Below the pieces are notes generated by a model. That model was not told the origin of the DNA. It ran no database searches and saw nothing but the letters and a program-made list of their open reading frames with translations. The position numbers were made by a program, and so were the translations under genes. 64,000 bases of DNA from Arachis hypogaea (lineage: Eukaryota; Streptophyta; Magnoliopsida; Fabales; Fabaceae), in assembly GCF_003086295.3 (NCBI RefSeq), contig NC_092048.1:75106290-75170289 (forward strand), written 5' to 3'. This document shows positions 1 to 12,500 of the stretch, piece after piece (the stretch's first letter is position 1; every line of letters starts with the position of its first letter).

Positions 1-1388
1 ACAATTGCAAGGGAATTGTAAATTGCAAAGGAATTAGATGAGAAGTAAGTAACAGAAACGGAAATTCAATTAAGCAGTAAATAAACAGAAAGATCCAAGA
101 TTGAGATTGAAACAGAATTTCTTCAATTCTCCAATCCAAGATCCAAGACAAAAGTAAAATGAAATTGAAAGCAATGGAAACAAAGAAATTAAAGTTCAAA
201 AGCTTCTCCGAAAACTATTATGAAAATTCCAAAATGAAAGCTCCCCGAATAACTTGAATTCTATACTATTTATACACTTTCTTCAAATGATCTTAAAGCC
301 TTGAGTTGGGCCTTTGCTCTTGGTGGAATTGGGTTGAAAGAGGCCTTGGTTGATTGCTCTTGAAGTTTGAAGAAAAACCAAAGTGAACCAATTGAACTAG
401 TTTTGAAGTTAGCCAAAGTTGGACCAAAAGTTTGAGCCAAAGTTAGGGGTCTAACTTTGGCTCCAACTTTTCATAGCAGCAAACATAATTTACTGGTATG
501 GACGTTGGTGCCAACGTTAGGGGTCTAACTTTGACCCTAACGTTGGCAATGCTTTGTGTGCTAGTGGCGCCAACGTTAGCCTCCAAGTTAGGGGGCTAAC
601 GTTGGCGCAAACGTTGGCCCTTCTCCCTTTGTAATTCATGTGCCAACGTTAGCCTCCAAGTTAGGGGGCTAACGTTGGCGCAAACGTTGGTGCCCAGGGG
701 AGATCTTCTCAAGTTCCAACGTTAGCCTCCAAGTTAGGGGGCTAACGTTGGGGCTAACGTTGGCCCTTCTCCCTTTGTAATTCATGTGCCAACGTTAGCC
801 TCCAAGTTAGGGGGCTAACGTTGGCGCAAACGTGGTGCCCAGGGGAGATCTTCTCAAGTTCCAACGTTAGCCTCCAAGTTAGGGGGCTAACGTTGGGGCT
901 AACGTTGGCCCTTCTCCCTTTGTAATTCATGTGCCAACGTTAGCCTCCAAGTTAGGGGGCTAACGTTGGCGCAAACGTGGGATGGCCAGGGAGGAAATTT
1001 CAAGTTCCAACGTTAGCCTCCAAGTTAGGGGGCTAACGTTGGGGCTAACTTCTTGCTTCCTGGTTCAATTTCACTTATTCCATTGTCCTCTCTTCACTCC
1101 TAGCCATTCCTCTCTGCTTCAACCTTTCTCCAAGCTTTCTTCACCTATCATTAATCAACCAAACTCATCAAAGCTATGCTCAAAATCATGAGATATTCAA
1201 TCTTTCATAATATGCAACAAATATAGCATAAAACCTCACGAAATGGCATGAATTCATATATGGTTGGTTCAATCAAGGGAAACATGAAAATCTACTCAAT
1301 TAGCTTGCTTGTAGCTCAAGAAAGTGCATAATTCTAATGAAAACAAAAGAAAAAGACTAGCTAAAATAGGCTAGGATGACTTGTCATC
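1..1388 (-). mobile_element. Family-1 LTR, minus strand, truncated by window edge
   Basis: Read on the minus strand, this begins at 1388 with TGATGACAAGTCATCC and matches the Family-1 LTRs at 18693-20534 and 22446-24298 as far as the R/U5 region, where the window ends. The outer tip abuts satellite directly. No GCTTG hairpin or AAGTTTGGTGTTG motif precedes the tip, so this is either a 5' LTR or a solo LTR inserted in the satellite, not a 3' LTR. The U3 differs from the other two copies by an expanded hairpin array (566-1045). A short open frame at 982-1191 is a by-product of that array. Identification by alignment to the internal copies is firm; whether an internal region follows to the left cannot be seen. 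Confidence 0.9.
566..1045. repeat. U3 hairpin array, seven copies
   Basis: Seven copies of an inverted repeat (CCAACGTTAGCC, a 12-base loop, GGCTAACGTTGG) start near 568, 641, 716, 787, 862, 932 and 1006. Copies 2-7 come as alternating pairs, so a ~146-bp dimer is present three times. Each unit can fold on either strand. The plus-strand Family-1 LTRs have five units, so the array is variable in copy number. A role in U3 transcription or silencing is possible but unsupported by the sequence alone. Confidence 0.85.
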
Positions 1389-4300
1389 AAAAAATAATAA
1401 TTTATAGATATGATGTTTACTAGATATTGTTGGACATTATTTTATTTTTCTAATTTAGATAAAAAATTTAATCTTATAATTTAAAAATTCAAAAATAAAA
1501 AATTTAGTTTTCTAAAATTTATAAATTTTTTAGATTGTTTTCTATTTTTTATTCACCGGATAATTCTTCACCTGGACACTTGACTTTTTTTTTGTTGCAC
1601 TTGTTCACAAATTAAGAATAAATTAATTTTAAAAATTTAAAATTTTTCAATTATTTTATTTTTTCGATATTGTTAGAATTTTTTATTTTTCTACTATTAG
1701 AAAAACATTAATTTTTTTAGTTTAAAAATTAAAAGAAAAATAATAAATTTACAAATTTGTTATTTACTACATATTCTTGGACTTTATTTTCTTTTTATAA
1801 TTTCAAAAAAATATTTTAATCATATAATTTAAAAATTTAAAAATAAAAAATTTAGTTTTTAAGAATTTTAAATTTTTTTAAAATATTTTTTTATTTTTTA
1901 TTCACCGAAAAATATTACACCTGGACAGTTGACTTTTTTTGCTGCACTTGTTCACAAATTAAGAATAAATTACTTTAAAAAATTTAAAAATTTTCAATTT
2001 TACTATTTTTTGGATATTGTTTGAATTTTTTATCTTTATATTATTGGAAAAGAACTTACTTTTTATTTTAAAAATTAAAAAATAATAAATTTACAGGTCT
2101 GTTATTTACTAGATATTACTGGACCTTATTTTATTTTTCTAATTTAAATAAAAAATTTAATCTTATAATTTAAAAATTCAAAAGTAAAAAATTTAGTTAT
2201 TAAAAATTTTAATTTTTTAAAAAATATTTTTCAAATTTTTATTCACCGGATAATAGTACACCCTGACACTTGTCTTTTTTTTGCTACACTTGTTCACCAA
2301 TTAAGAATAAATAAATTTTAAAAATTTAAAATTTTCAATTTTTTCTTTTTATATATTGTTAGAATTTTTTCTTTTTCTACTATTAGAAAAGAATTTATTT
2401 TTTCTATTTTAAAAATTAAAAAATAATAATTTATAGATATGATGTTTACTAGATATTGTTGGACATTATTTTATTTTTCTAATTTAGATAAAAAATTTAA
2501 TCTTATAATTTAAAAATTCAAAAATAAAAAATTTAGTTTTCTAAAATTTATAAATTTTTTAGATTGTTTTCTATTTTTCATTCACCGGATAATTCTTCAC
2601 CTGGACACTTGACTTTTATTTTTGTTGTACTTGTTCACAAATTAAGAATAAATTAATTTTAAAAATTTAAAAGTTTTCAATTATTTTGTTTTTTCGATAT
2701 TGTTAGAATTTTTTAATTTTTTAATATTGGAAAATAATTAATTTTTTTAGTTTAAAAAGTAAAAGAAAAATAATAAACTTACAAATTTGTTGTTTACTAC
2801 ATATTACTGGACTTTATTTTATTTTTTTAATTTAAAAAAAAATAATTTAATCATATAATATAAAAATTCAAAAATAAAAAATTTAGTTTTTAAGAATTTT
2901 AATATTTTTAAAAATATTTTTTATTTTTTATTCACCGAAAAATGCTACACCCGGACAGTTGATTTCTTTTGCTGCAATTGTTCTCAAATTAAGAATAAAT
3001 TACTTTAAAAAATTTAAAAATTTTTAATTTTACTATTTTTTTGGATATTGTTTGAATTTTTTATCTTTATATTATTGGAAAAGAACTTTCTTTTTATTTT
3101 AAAAATTAAAAAATAAAAAATTTACAGGTCTGTTATTTACTAGATATTACTGGACCTTATTTTATTTTTCTAATTTAAATAAAAAATTTAATCTTATAAT
3201 TTAAAAATTCAAAAGTAAAAAATTAAGTTATTAAAAATTTTAATTTTTTTAAAAATATTTTTCAAATTTTTATTCACCGGATAATAGTACACCCGGACAC
3301 TTGTCTTTTTTTTGCTACACTTGTTCACCAATTAAGAATAAATAAATTTTAAAAATTTAAAATTTTCAATTTTTTCTTTTATATATTGTTAAAATTTTTT
3401 CTTTTTCTACTATTAGATAAGAATTTATTTTTTCTATTTTAAAAATTAAAAAAAATAATAATTTATAGATATGATGTTTACTAGATATTGTTGGACATTA
3501 TTTTATTTTTCTAATTTAGATAAAAAATTTAATCTTATAATTTAAAAATTCAAAAATAAAAAATTTAGTTTTCTAAAATTTATAAATTTTTTAGATTGTT
3601 TTCTATTTTTTATTCACCGGATAATTCTTCACCTGGACACTTGACTTTTATTTTTGTTGTACTTGTTCACAAATTAAGAATAAATTAATTTTAAAAATTT
3701 AAAAGTTTTCAATTATTTTGTTTTTTGATATTGTTAGAATTTTTTAATTTTTTACTATTAGAAAATAATTAATTTTTTTAGTTGAAAAAGTAAAAGAAAA
3801 ATAATAAATTTATAAATTTGTTGTTTACTACATATTACTGGACTTTATTTTATTTTTCTAATTTAAAAAAATAATTTAATCATATAATATAAAATTCAAA
3901 AATAAAAAATTTAGTTTTTAAGAATTTTAAATTTTTTTAAAATATTTTTATTTTTGATTCACCGAAAAATGCTGCACCCGGACAGTTGATTTCTTTTGCT
4001 GCAATTGTTCTCAAATTAAGAATAAATTACTTTAAAAAATTTAAAAATTTTCAATTTTACTATTTTTTGGATATTGTTTGAATTTTTTATCTTTATATTA
4101 TTGGAAAAGAACTTACTTTTTATTTTAAAAATTAAAAAATAATAAATTTATAGGTCTGTTATTTACTAGATATTACTGGACCTTATTTTATTTTTCTAAT
4201 TTAAATAAAAAATTTAATCTTATAATTTAAAAATTCAAAAGTAAAAAATTTAGTTATTAAAAATTTTAATTTTTTAAAAATATTTTTCAAATTTTTATTC

Positions 4301-6688
4301 ACCGGATAATAGTACACCCGGACACTTGTCTTTTTTTTGCTACACTTGTTCACCAATTAAGAATAAATAAATTTTAAAAATTTAAAATTTTCAATTTTTT
4401 CTTTTATATATTGTTAGAATTTTTTCTTTTTCTACTATTAGAAAAGAATTTATTTTTCTATTTTAAAAATTAAAAAAATAATAATTTATAGATATGATGT
4501 TTACTAGATATTGTTGGACATTATTTTATTTTTCTAATTTATATAAAAAATTTAATCTTATAATTTAAAAATTCAAAAATAAAAAATTTAGTTTTCTAAA
4601 ATTTATAAATTTTTTAGATTGTTTTCTATTTTTTATTCACCGGATAATTCTTCACCTGGACACTTGACTTTTATTTTTGTTGTACTTGTTCACAAATTAA
4701 GAATAAATTAATTTTAAAAATTTAAAAGTTTTCAATTATTTTGTTTTTTTGATATTGTTAGAATTTTTTAATTTTTTACTATTAGAAAATAATTAATTTT
4801 TTTAGTTGAAAAAGTAAAAGAAAAATAATAAATTTATAAATTTGTTGTTTACTACATATTACTGGACTTTATTTTATTTTTCTAATTTAAAAAAATAATT
4901 TAATCATATAATATAAAATTCAAAAATAAAAAATTTAGTTTTTAAGAATTTTAAATTTTTTTAAAATATTTTTATTTTTGATTCACCGAAAAATGCTGCA
5001 CCCGGACAGTTGATTTCTTTTGCTGCAATTGTTCTCAAATTAAGAATAAATTACTTTAAAAAATTTAAAAATTTTCAATTTTACTATTTTTTGGATATTG
5101 TTTGAATTTTTTATCTTTATATTATTGGAAAAGAACTTACTTTTTATTTTAAAAATTAAAAAATAATAAATTTATAGGTCTGTTATTTACTAGATATTAC
5201 TGGACCTTATTTTATTTTTCTAATTTAAATAAAAAATTTAATCTTATAATTTAAAAATTCAAAAGTAAAAAATTTAGTTATTAAAAATTTTAATTTTTTA
5301 AAAATATTTTTCAAATTTTTATTCACCGGATAATAGTACACCCGGACACTTGTCTTTTTTTTGCTACACTTGTTCACCAATTAAGAATAAATAAATTTTA
5401 AAAATTTAAAATTTAAATTTTTTCTTTTTATATATTGTTAGAATTTTTTCTTTTTCTACTATTAGAAAAGAATTTATTTTTCTATTTTAAAAATTAAAAA
5501 AATAATAATTTATAGATATGATGTTTACTAGATATTGTTGGACATTATTTTATTTTTCTAATTTATATAAAAAATTTAATCTTATAATTTAAAAATTCAA
5601 AAATAAAAAATTTAGTTTTCTAAAATTTATAAATTTTTTAGATTGTTTTCTATTTTTTATTCACCGGATAATTCTTCACCTGGACACTTGACTTTTATTT
5701 TTGTTGTACTTGTTCACAAATTAAGAATAAATTAATTTTAAAAATTTAAAAGTTTTCAATTATTTTGTTTTTTTTATATTGTTAGAATTTTTTAATTTTT
5801 TACTATTAGAAAATAATTAATTTTTTTAGTTTAAAAAGTAAAAGAAAAATAATAAATTTACAAATTTGTTGTTTACTACATATTACTGCACTTTATTTTA
5901 TTTTTCTAATTTAAAAAAATAATTTAATCATATAATATAAAAATTCAAAAATAAAAAATTTAGTTTTTAAGAATTTTAAATTTTTTTAAAATATTTTTTA
6001 TTTTTTATTCACCGAAAAATGCTGCACCCGGACAGTTGATTTCTTTTGCTGCAATTGTTCTCAAATTAAGAATAAATTACTTTAAAAAATTTAAAAATTT
6101 TCAATTTTACTATTTTTTGGATATTGTTTGAATTTTTTATCTTTATATTATTGGAAAAGAACTTACTTTTTATTTTAAAAATTAAAAAATAATAAATTTA
6201 CAGGTCTGTTATTTACTAGATATTACTGGACCTTATTTTATTTTTCTAATTTAAATAAAAAATTTAATCTTATAATTTAAAAATTCAAAAGTAAAAAATT
6301 TAGTTATTAAAAATTTTAACTTTTTTAAAAATATTTTTCAAATTTTTATTCACCGGATAATAGTACACCCGGACACTTGTCTTTTTTTTGCTACACTTGT
6401 TCACCAATTAAGAATAAATAAATTTTAAAAATTTAAAATTTTCAATTTTTTCTTTTTATATATTGTTAGAATTTTTTCTTTTTCTACTATTAGAAAAGAA
6501 TTTATTTTTTCTATTTTAAAAATTAAAAAAATAATAATTTATAGATATGATGTTTACTAGATATTGTTGGACATTATTTTATTTTTCTAATTTAGATAAA
6601 AAATTTAATCTTATAATTTAAAAATTTAAAAATAAAAAATTTAGTTTTCTAAAATTTATAAATTTTTTAGATTGTTTTCTATTTTTTA

Positions 6689-9597
6689 TTCACCGGATAA
6701 TTCTTTACCTGGACACTTGACTTTTTTTTGTTGCACTTGTTCACAAATTAAGAATAAATTAATTTTAAAAATTTAAAATTTTTCAATTATTTTGTTTTTT
6801 CGATATTGTTAGAATTTTTTATTTTTCTACTATTAGAAAAAAATTAATTTTTTTAGTTTAAAAAGTAAAAGAAAAATAATAAATTTACAAATTTTTTTAT
6901 TTACTACATATTCTTGGACTTTATTTTCTTTTTATAATTTCAAAAAAATAATTTAATCATATAATTTAAAAATTTAAAAATAAAAAATTTAGTTTTTAAG
7001 AATTTTAAATTTTTTTAAAATATTTTTTTATTTTTTATTCACCGAAAAATATTACACCTGGACAGTTGACTTTTTTTGCTGCACTTGTTCACAAATTAAG
7101 AATAAATTACTTTAAAAATTTAAAATTTTTCAATTTTTCTATTTTTTGGATATTATTGGAATTTTTATTTTTCTATTATTAGAAAAGAACTTATTTTTTT
7201 TTAAAAATTAAAAAATAATAAATTTACAAATCTGTTATTTACTAGATATTGTTGGACTTTATTTTATTTTTCTAATTTAAATAAAAAAATTTAATCTTAT
7301 AATTTAAAAATTCAAAAACAAAAAATTTAGTTATTAAAATTTTTAATGTTTTTTCAAAATATTTTTAAAATTTTTTTCACCGGATTATGGTACACCCGGA
7401 CACTTGACTTTTTATTTTGCTACACTTGTTCACCAATTAAGAATAAATTAATTTTAAAATTTAAAATTTTTCAATTTTTTATTTTTTAGATATTATTAGA
7501 ATTTTTTCTTTCTGTACTATTAGAAAAAAATTTATGTTTTTAGTTTAAGAAGAAAAAAATACTAAATTTATAGATCTGATGTTTACTAGATGTTGCTGGA
7601 CATTATTTTATTTTTCTAATTTAGATAAAAAAAATTTAATCTTATAATTTAAAAATTCAAAAATAAAAGATTTAGTTTTTTAAAATTTTTAAATTTTTTA
7701 AATTTTTTTTTATTCACCAGATAATGCTACACGTAGACACTTGACTTTTTTTTTGTTACACTTGTTCACAAATTAAGAATAACTTAATTTTAAAAATTAA
7801 AAATTTTTCAATTATTTTGTTTTTTCGATATTGTTAGAATTTTTTATTTTTCTACTATTAGAAAAAAATTAATTTTTTTAGTTTAAAAAGTAAAAGAAAA
7901 ATAATAAATTTACAAATTTTTTTATTTACTACATATTCTTGGACTTTATTTTCTTTTTATAATTTCAAAAAAATAATTTAATCATATAATTTAAAAATTT
8001 AAAAATAAAAAATTTAGTTTTTAAGAATTTTAAATTTTTTTAAAATATTTTTTTATTTTTTATTCACCGAAAAATATTACACCTGGACAGTTGACTTTTT
8101 TTGCTGCACTTGTTCACAAATTAAGAATAAATTACTTTAAAAATTTAAAATTTTTCAATTTTTCTATTTTTTGGATATTATTGGAATTTTTATTTTTCTA
8201 TTATTAGAAAAGAACTTATTTTTTTTTAAAAATTAAAAAATAATAAATTTACAGATCTGTTATTTACTAGATATTGTTGGACTTTATTTTATTTTTCTAA
8301 TTTAAATAAAAAAATTTAATCTTATAATTTAAAAATTCAAAAACAAAAAATTTAGTTATTAAAATTTTTAATGTTTTTTCAAAATATTTTTAAAATTTTT
8401 TTCACCGGATTATAGTACACCCGGACACTTGACTTTTTATTTTGCTACACTTGTTCACCAATTAAGAATAAATTAATTTTAAAATTTAAAATTTTTCAAT
8501 TTTTTATTTTTTAGATATTATTAGAATTTTTTCTTTCTGTACTATTAGAAAAAAATTTATGTTTTTAGTTTAAGAAGAAAAAAATACTAAATTTATAGAT
8601 CTGATGTTTACTAGATATTGCTGGACATTATTTTATTTTTCTAATTTAGATAAAAAAAATTTAATCTTATAATTTAAAAATTCAAAAATAAAAGATTTAG
8701 TTTTTTAAAATTTTTAAATTTTTTAAATTTTTTTTATTCACCAGATAATGCTACACGTAGACACTTGACTTTTTTTTTGTTACACTTGTTCACAAATTAA
8801 GAATAACTTAATTTTAAAAATTAAAAATTTTTCAATTATTTTGTTTTTTCGATATTGTTAGAATTTTTTATTTTTCTACTATTAGAAAAAAATTAATTTT
8901 TTTAGTTTTAAAAAGTAAAAGAAAAATAATAAATTTACAAATTTGTTGTTTACTACATATTGCTGGACTTTATTTTATTTTTTTAATTTAAATAAAAAAA
9001 TTTAATCTTATAATTTAAAAATTCAAAAAAATATTTAGTTATTAAAATTTGCCATGTTTTTTTTAAATATTTTAAAATTTTTTTTTCACCTGATTATGTT
9101 ACACCCGGACGCTTGACTTTTTTTTTCATCTACACTTGTTCAGCAATTAAGAATAAATTAATTTTAAAATTTAAAATTTTTCAATTTTTTATTTTTTAGA
9201 TATTGTTAGAATTTTTTCTTTTTGTACTATTAGTTAAAAATTTATTTTTTTATTTTAAAATTAAAAAATAATTAATTTATAGATCTGATGTTTACTACAT
9301 ATTGTTGGACATTATTTTATTTTTCTAATTTAGATAAAAAAATTAATCTTATAATTTAAAAATTCAAAAATAAAAGATTTAGTTTTTTAAAATTTTTTTT
9401 ATTTTTTATTCACCGCATAATGCTACACCTAGACACTTGACTTTTTTTTTGTACTTGTTCACAAATTAAGAATAAATTAATTTAAAAAATTTAAAATTTT
9501 TCAATTATTTTGTTTTTTCGATATTGTTAGAATTTTTTATTTTCTACTATTATAAAAAAATATTTTTTTAGTTTAAAAAGTTATAGAAAAATAATAA
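6689..9597. repeat. Divergent satellite block with variant monomers
   Basis: Here the A-B-C order gives way to variant monomers. Anchors lie at 6689 (A-like, TTCTTTACCTGG), 7038 (B-like, ATTACACCTGG), 7376 (GGATTATGGTAC), 7713 (CAGATAATGCTACACGTAG), 8063, 8401, 8737, 9085 (CTGATTATGTTAC) and 9409 (CGCATAATGC). The 7038-8062 trimer is repeated almost exactly at 8063-9084. The last monomer is short (272 bp to the next anchor) because about 70 bp are missing at ~9597, where the array switches abruptly back to homogeneous A-B-C. The same variant series recurs at 14470-16787 with one trimer fewer. Confidence 0.85.
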
Positions 9598-12500
9598 TTT
9601 AATCATATAATATAAAATTCAAAAATAAAAAATTTAGTTTTTAAGAATTTTAAATTTTTTTAAAATATTTTTATTTTTGATTCACCGAAAAATGCTGCAC
9701 CCGGACAGTTGATTTCTTTTGCTACAATTGTTCTCAAATTAAGAATAAATTACTTTAAAAAATTTAAAAATTTTCAATTTTACTATTTTTTGGATATTGT
9801 TTGAATTTTTTATCTTTATATTATTGGAAAAGAACTTACTTTTTATTTTAAAAATTAAAAAGTAAAAAATTTACAGGTCTGTTATTTACTAGATATTACT
9901 GGACCTTATTTTATTTTTCTAATTTAAATAAAAAATTTAATCTTATAATTTAAAAATTCAAAAGTAAAAAATTAAGTTATTAAAAATTTTAATTTTTTTA
10001 AAAATATTTTTCAAATTTTTATTCACCGGATAATAGTACACCCGGACACTTGTCTTTTTTTTGCTACACTTGTTCACCAATTAAGAATAAATAAATTTGA
10101 AAAATTTAAAATTTTCAATTTTTTCTTTTATATATTGTTAAAATTTTTTCTTTTTCTACTATTAGATAAGAATTTATTTTTTCTATTTTAAAAATTAAAA
10201 AAAATAATAATTTATAGATATGATGTTTACTAGATATTGTTGGACATTATTTTATTTTTCTAATTTAGATAAAAAATTTAATCTTATAATTTAAAAATTC
10301 AAAAATAAAAAATTTAGTTTTCTAAAATTTATAAATTTTTTAGATTGTTTTCTATTTTTTATTCACCGGATAATTCTTCACCTGGACACTTGACTTTTAT
10401 TTTTGTTGTACTTGTTCACAAATTAAGAATAAATTAATTTTAAAAATTTAAAAGTTTTCAATTATTTTGTTTTTTTGATATTGTTAGAATTTTTTAATTT
10501 TTTACTATTAGAAAATAATTAATTTTTTTAGTTGAAAAAGTAAAAGAAAAATAATAAATTTATAAATTTGTTGTTTACTACATATTACTGGACTTTATTT
10601 TATTTTTCTAATTTAAAAAAATAATTTAATCATATAATATAAAATTCAAAAATAAAAAATTTAGTTTTTAAGAATTTTAAATTTTTTTAAAATATTTTTA
10701 TTTTTGATTCACCGAAAAATGCTGCACCCGGACAGTTGATTTCTTTTGCTGCAATTGTTCTCAAATTAAGAATAAATTACTTTAAAAAATTTAAAAATTT
10801 TCAATTTTACTATTTTTTGGATATTGTTTGAATTTTTTATCTTTATATTATTGGAAAAGAACTTACTTTTTATTTTAAAAATTAAAAAATAATAAATTTA
10901 CAGGTCTGTTATTTACTAGATATTACTGGACCTTATTTTATTTTTCTAATTTAAATCAAAAATTTAATCTTATAATTTAAAAATTCAAAAGTAAAAAATT
11001 TAGTTATTAAAAATTTTAATTTTTTAAAAATATTTTTCAAATTTTTATTCACCGGATAATAGTACACCCGGACACTTGTCTTTTTTTTGCTACACTTGTT
11101 CACCAATTAAGAATAAATAAATTTTAAAAATTTAAAATTTAAAATTTTTTCTTTTTATATATTGTTAGAATTTTTTCTTTTTCTACTATTAGAAAAGAAT
11201 TTATTTTTTCTATTTTAAAAATTAAAAAAATAATAATTTATAGATATGATGTTTACTAGATATTGTTGGACATTATTTTATTTTTCTAATTTATATAAAA
11301 AATTTAATCTTATAATTTAAAAATTCAAAAATAAAAAATTTAGTTTTCTAAAATTTATAAATTTTTTAGATTGTTTTCTATTTTTTATTCACCGGATAAT
11401 TCTTCACCTGGACACTTGACTTTTATTTTTGTTGTACTTGTTCACAAATTAAGAATAAATTAATTTTAAAAATTTAAAAGTTTTCAATTATTTTGTTTTT
11501 TTTATATTGTTAGAATTTTTTAATTTTTTACTATTAGAAAATAATTAATTTTTTTAGTTGAAAAAGTAAAAGAAAAATAATAAATTTATAAATTTGTTGT
11601 TTACTACATATTACTGAACTTTATTTTATTTTTCTAATTTAAAAAAATAATTTAATCATATAATATAAAATTCAAAAATAAAAAATTTAGTTTTTAAGAA
11701 TTTTAAATTTTTTTAAAATATTTTTATTTTTGATTCACCGAAAAATGCTGCACCCGGACAGTTGATTTCTTTTGCTGCAATTGTTCTCAAATTAAGAATA
11801 AATTACTTTAAAAAATTTAAAAATTTTCAATTTTACTATTTTTAGGATATTGTTTGAATTTTTTATCTTTATATTATTGGAAAAGAACTTACTTTTTATT
11901 TTAAAAATTAAAAAATAATAAATTTATAGGTCTGTTATTTACTAGATATTACTGGACCTTATTTTATTTTTCTAATTTAAATAAAAAATTTAATCTTATA
12001 ATTTAAAAATTCAAAAGTAAAAAATTTAGTTATTAAAAATTTTAATTTTTTAAAAATATTTTTCAAATTTTTATTCACCGGATAATAGTACACCCGGACA
12101 CTTGTCTTTTTTTTGCTACACTTGTTCACCAATTAAGAATAAATAAATTTTAAAAATTTAAAATTTAAAATTTTTTCTTTTTATATATTGTTAGAATTTT
12201 TTCTTTTTCTACTATTAGAAAAGAATTTATTTTTTCTATTTTAAAAATTAAAAAAATAATAATTTATAGATATGATGTTTACTAGATATTGTTGGACATT
12301 ATTTTATTTTTCTAATTTATATAAAAAATTTAATCTTATAATTTAAAAATTCAAAAATAAAAAATTTAGTTTTCTAAAATTTATAAATTTTTTAGATTGT
12401 TTTCTATTTTTTATTCACCGGATAATTCTTCACCTGGACACTTGACTTTTATTTTTGTTGTACTTGTTCACAAATTAAGAATAAATTAATTTTAAAAATT

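Noticed and set aside
982..1191. Short ORFs inside LTR hairpin arrays (also 19260-19521, 23013-23274, 31295-32322, 36319-37316)
   Set aside because: Frames stay open on both strands only because the repeats lack stops; they lie in U3 and have no protein similarity I recognise.
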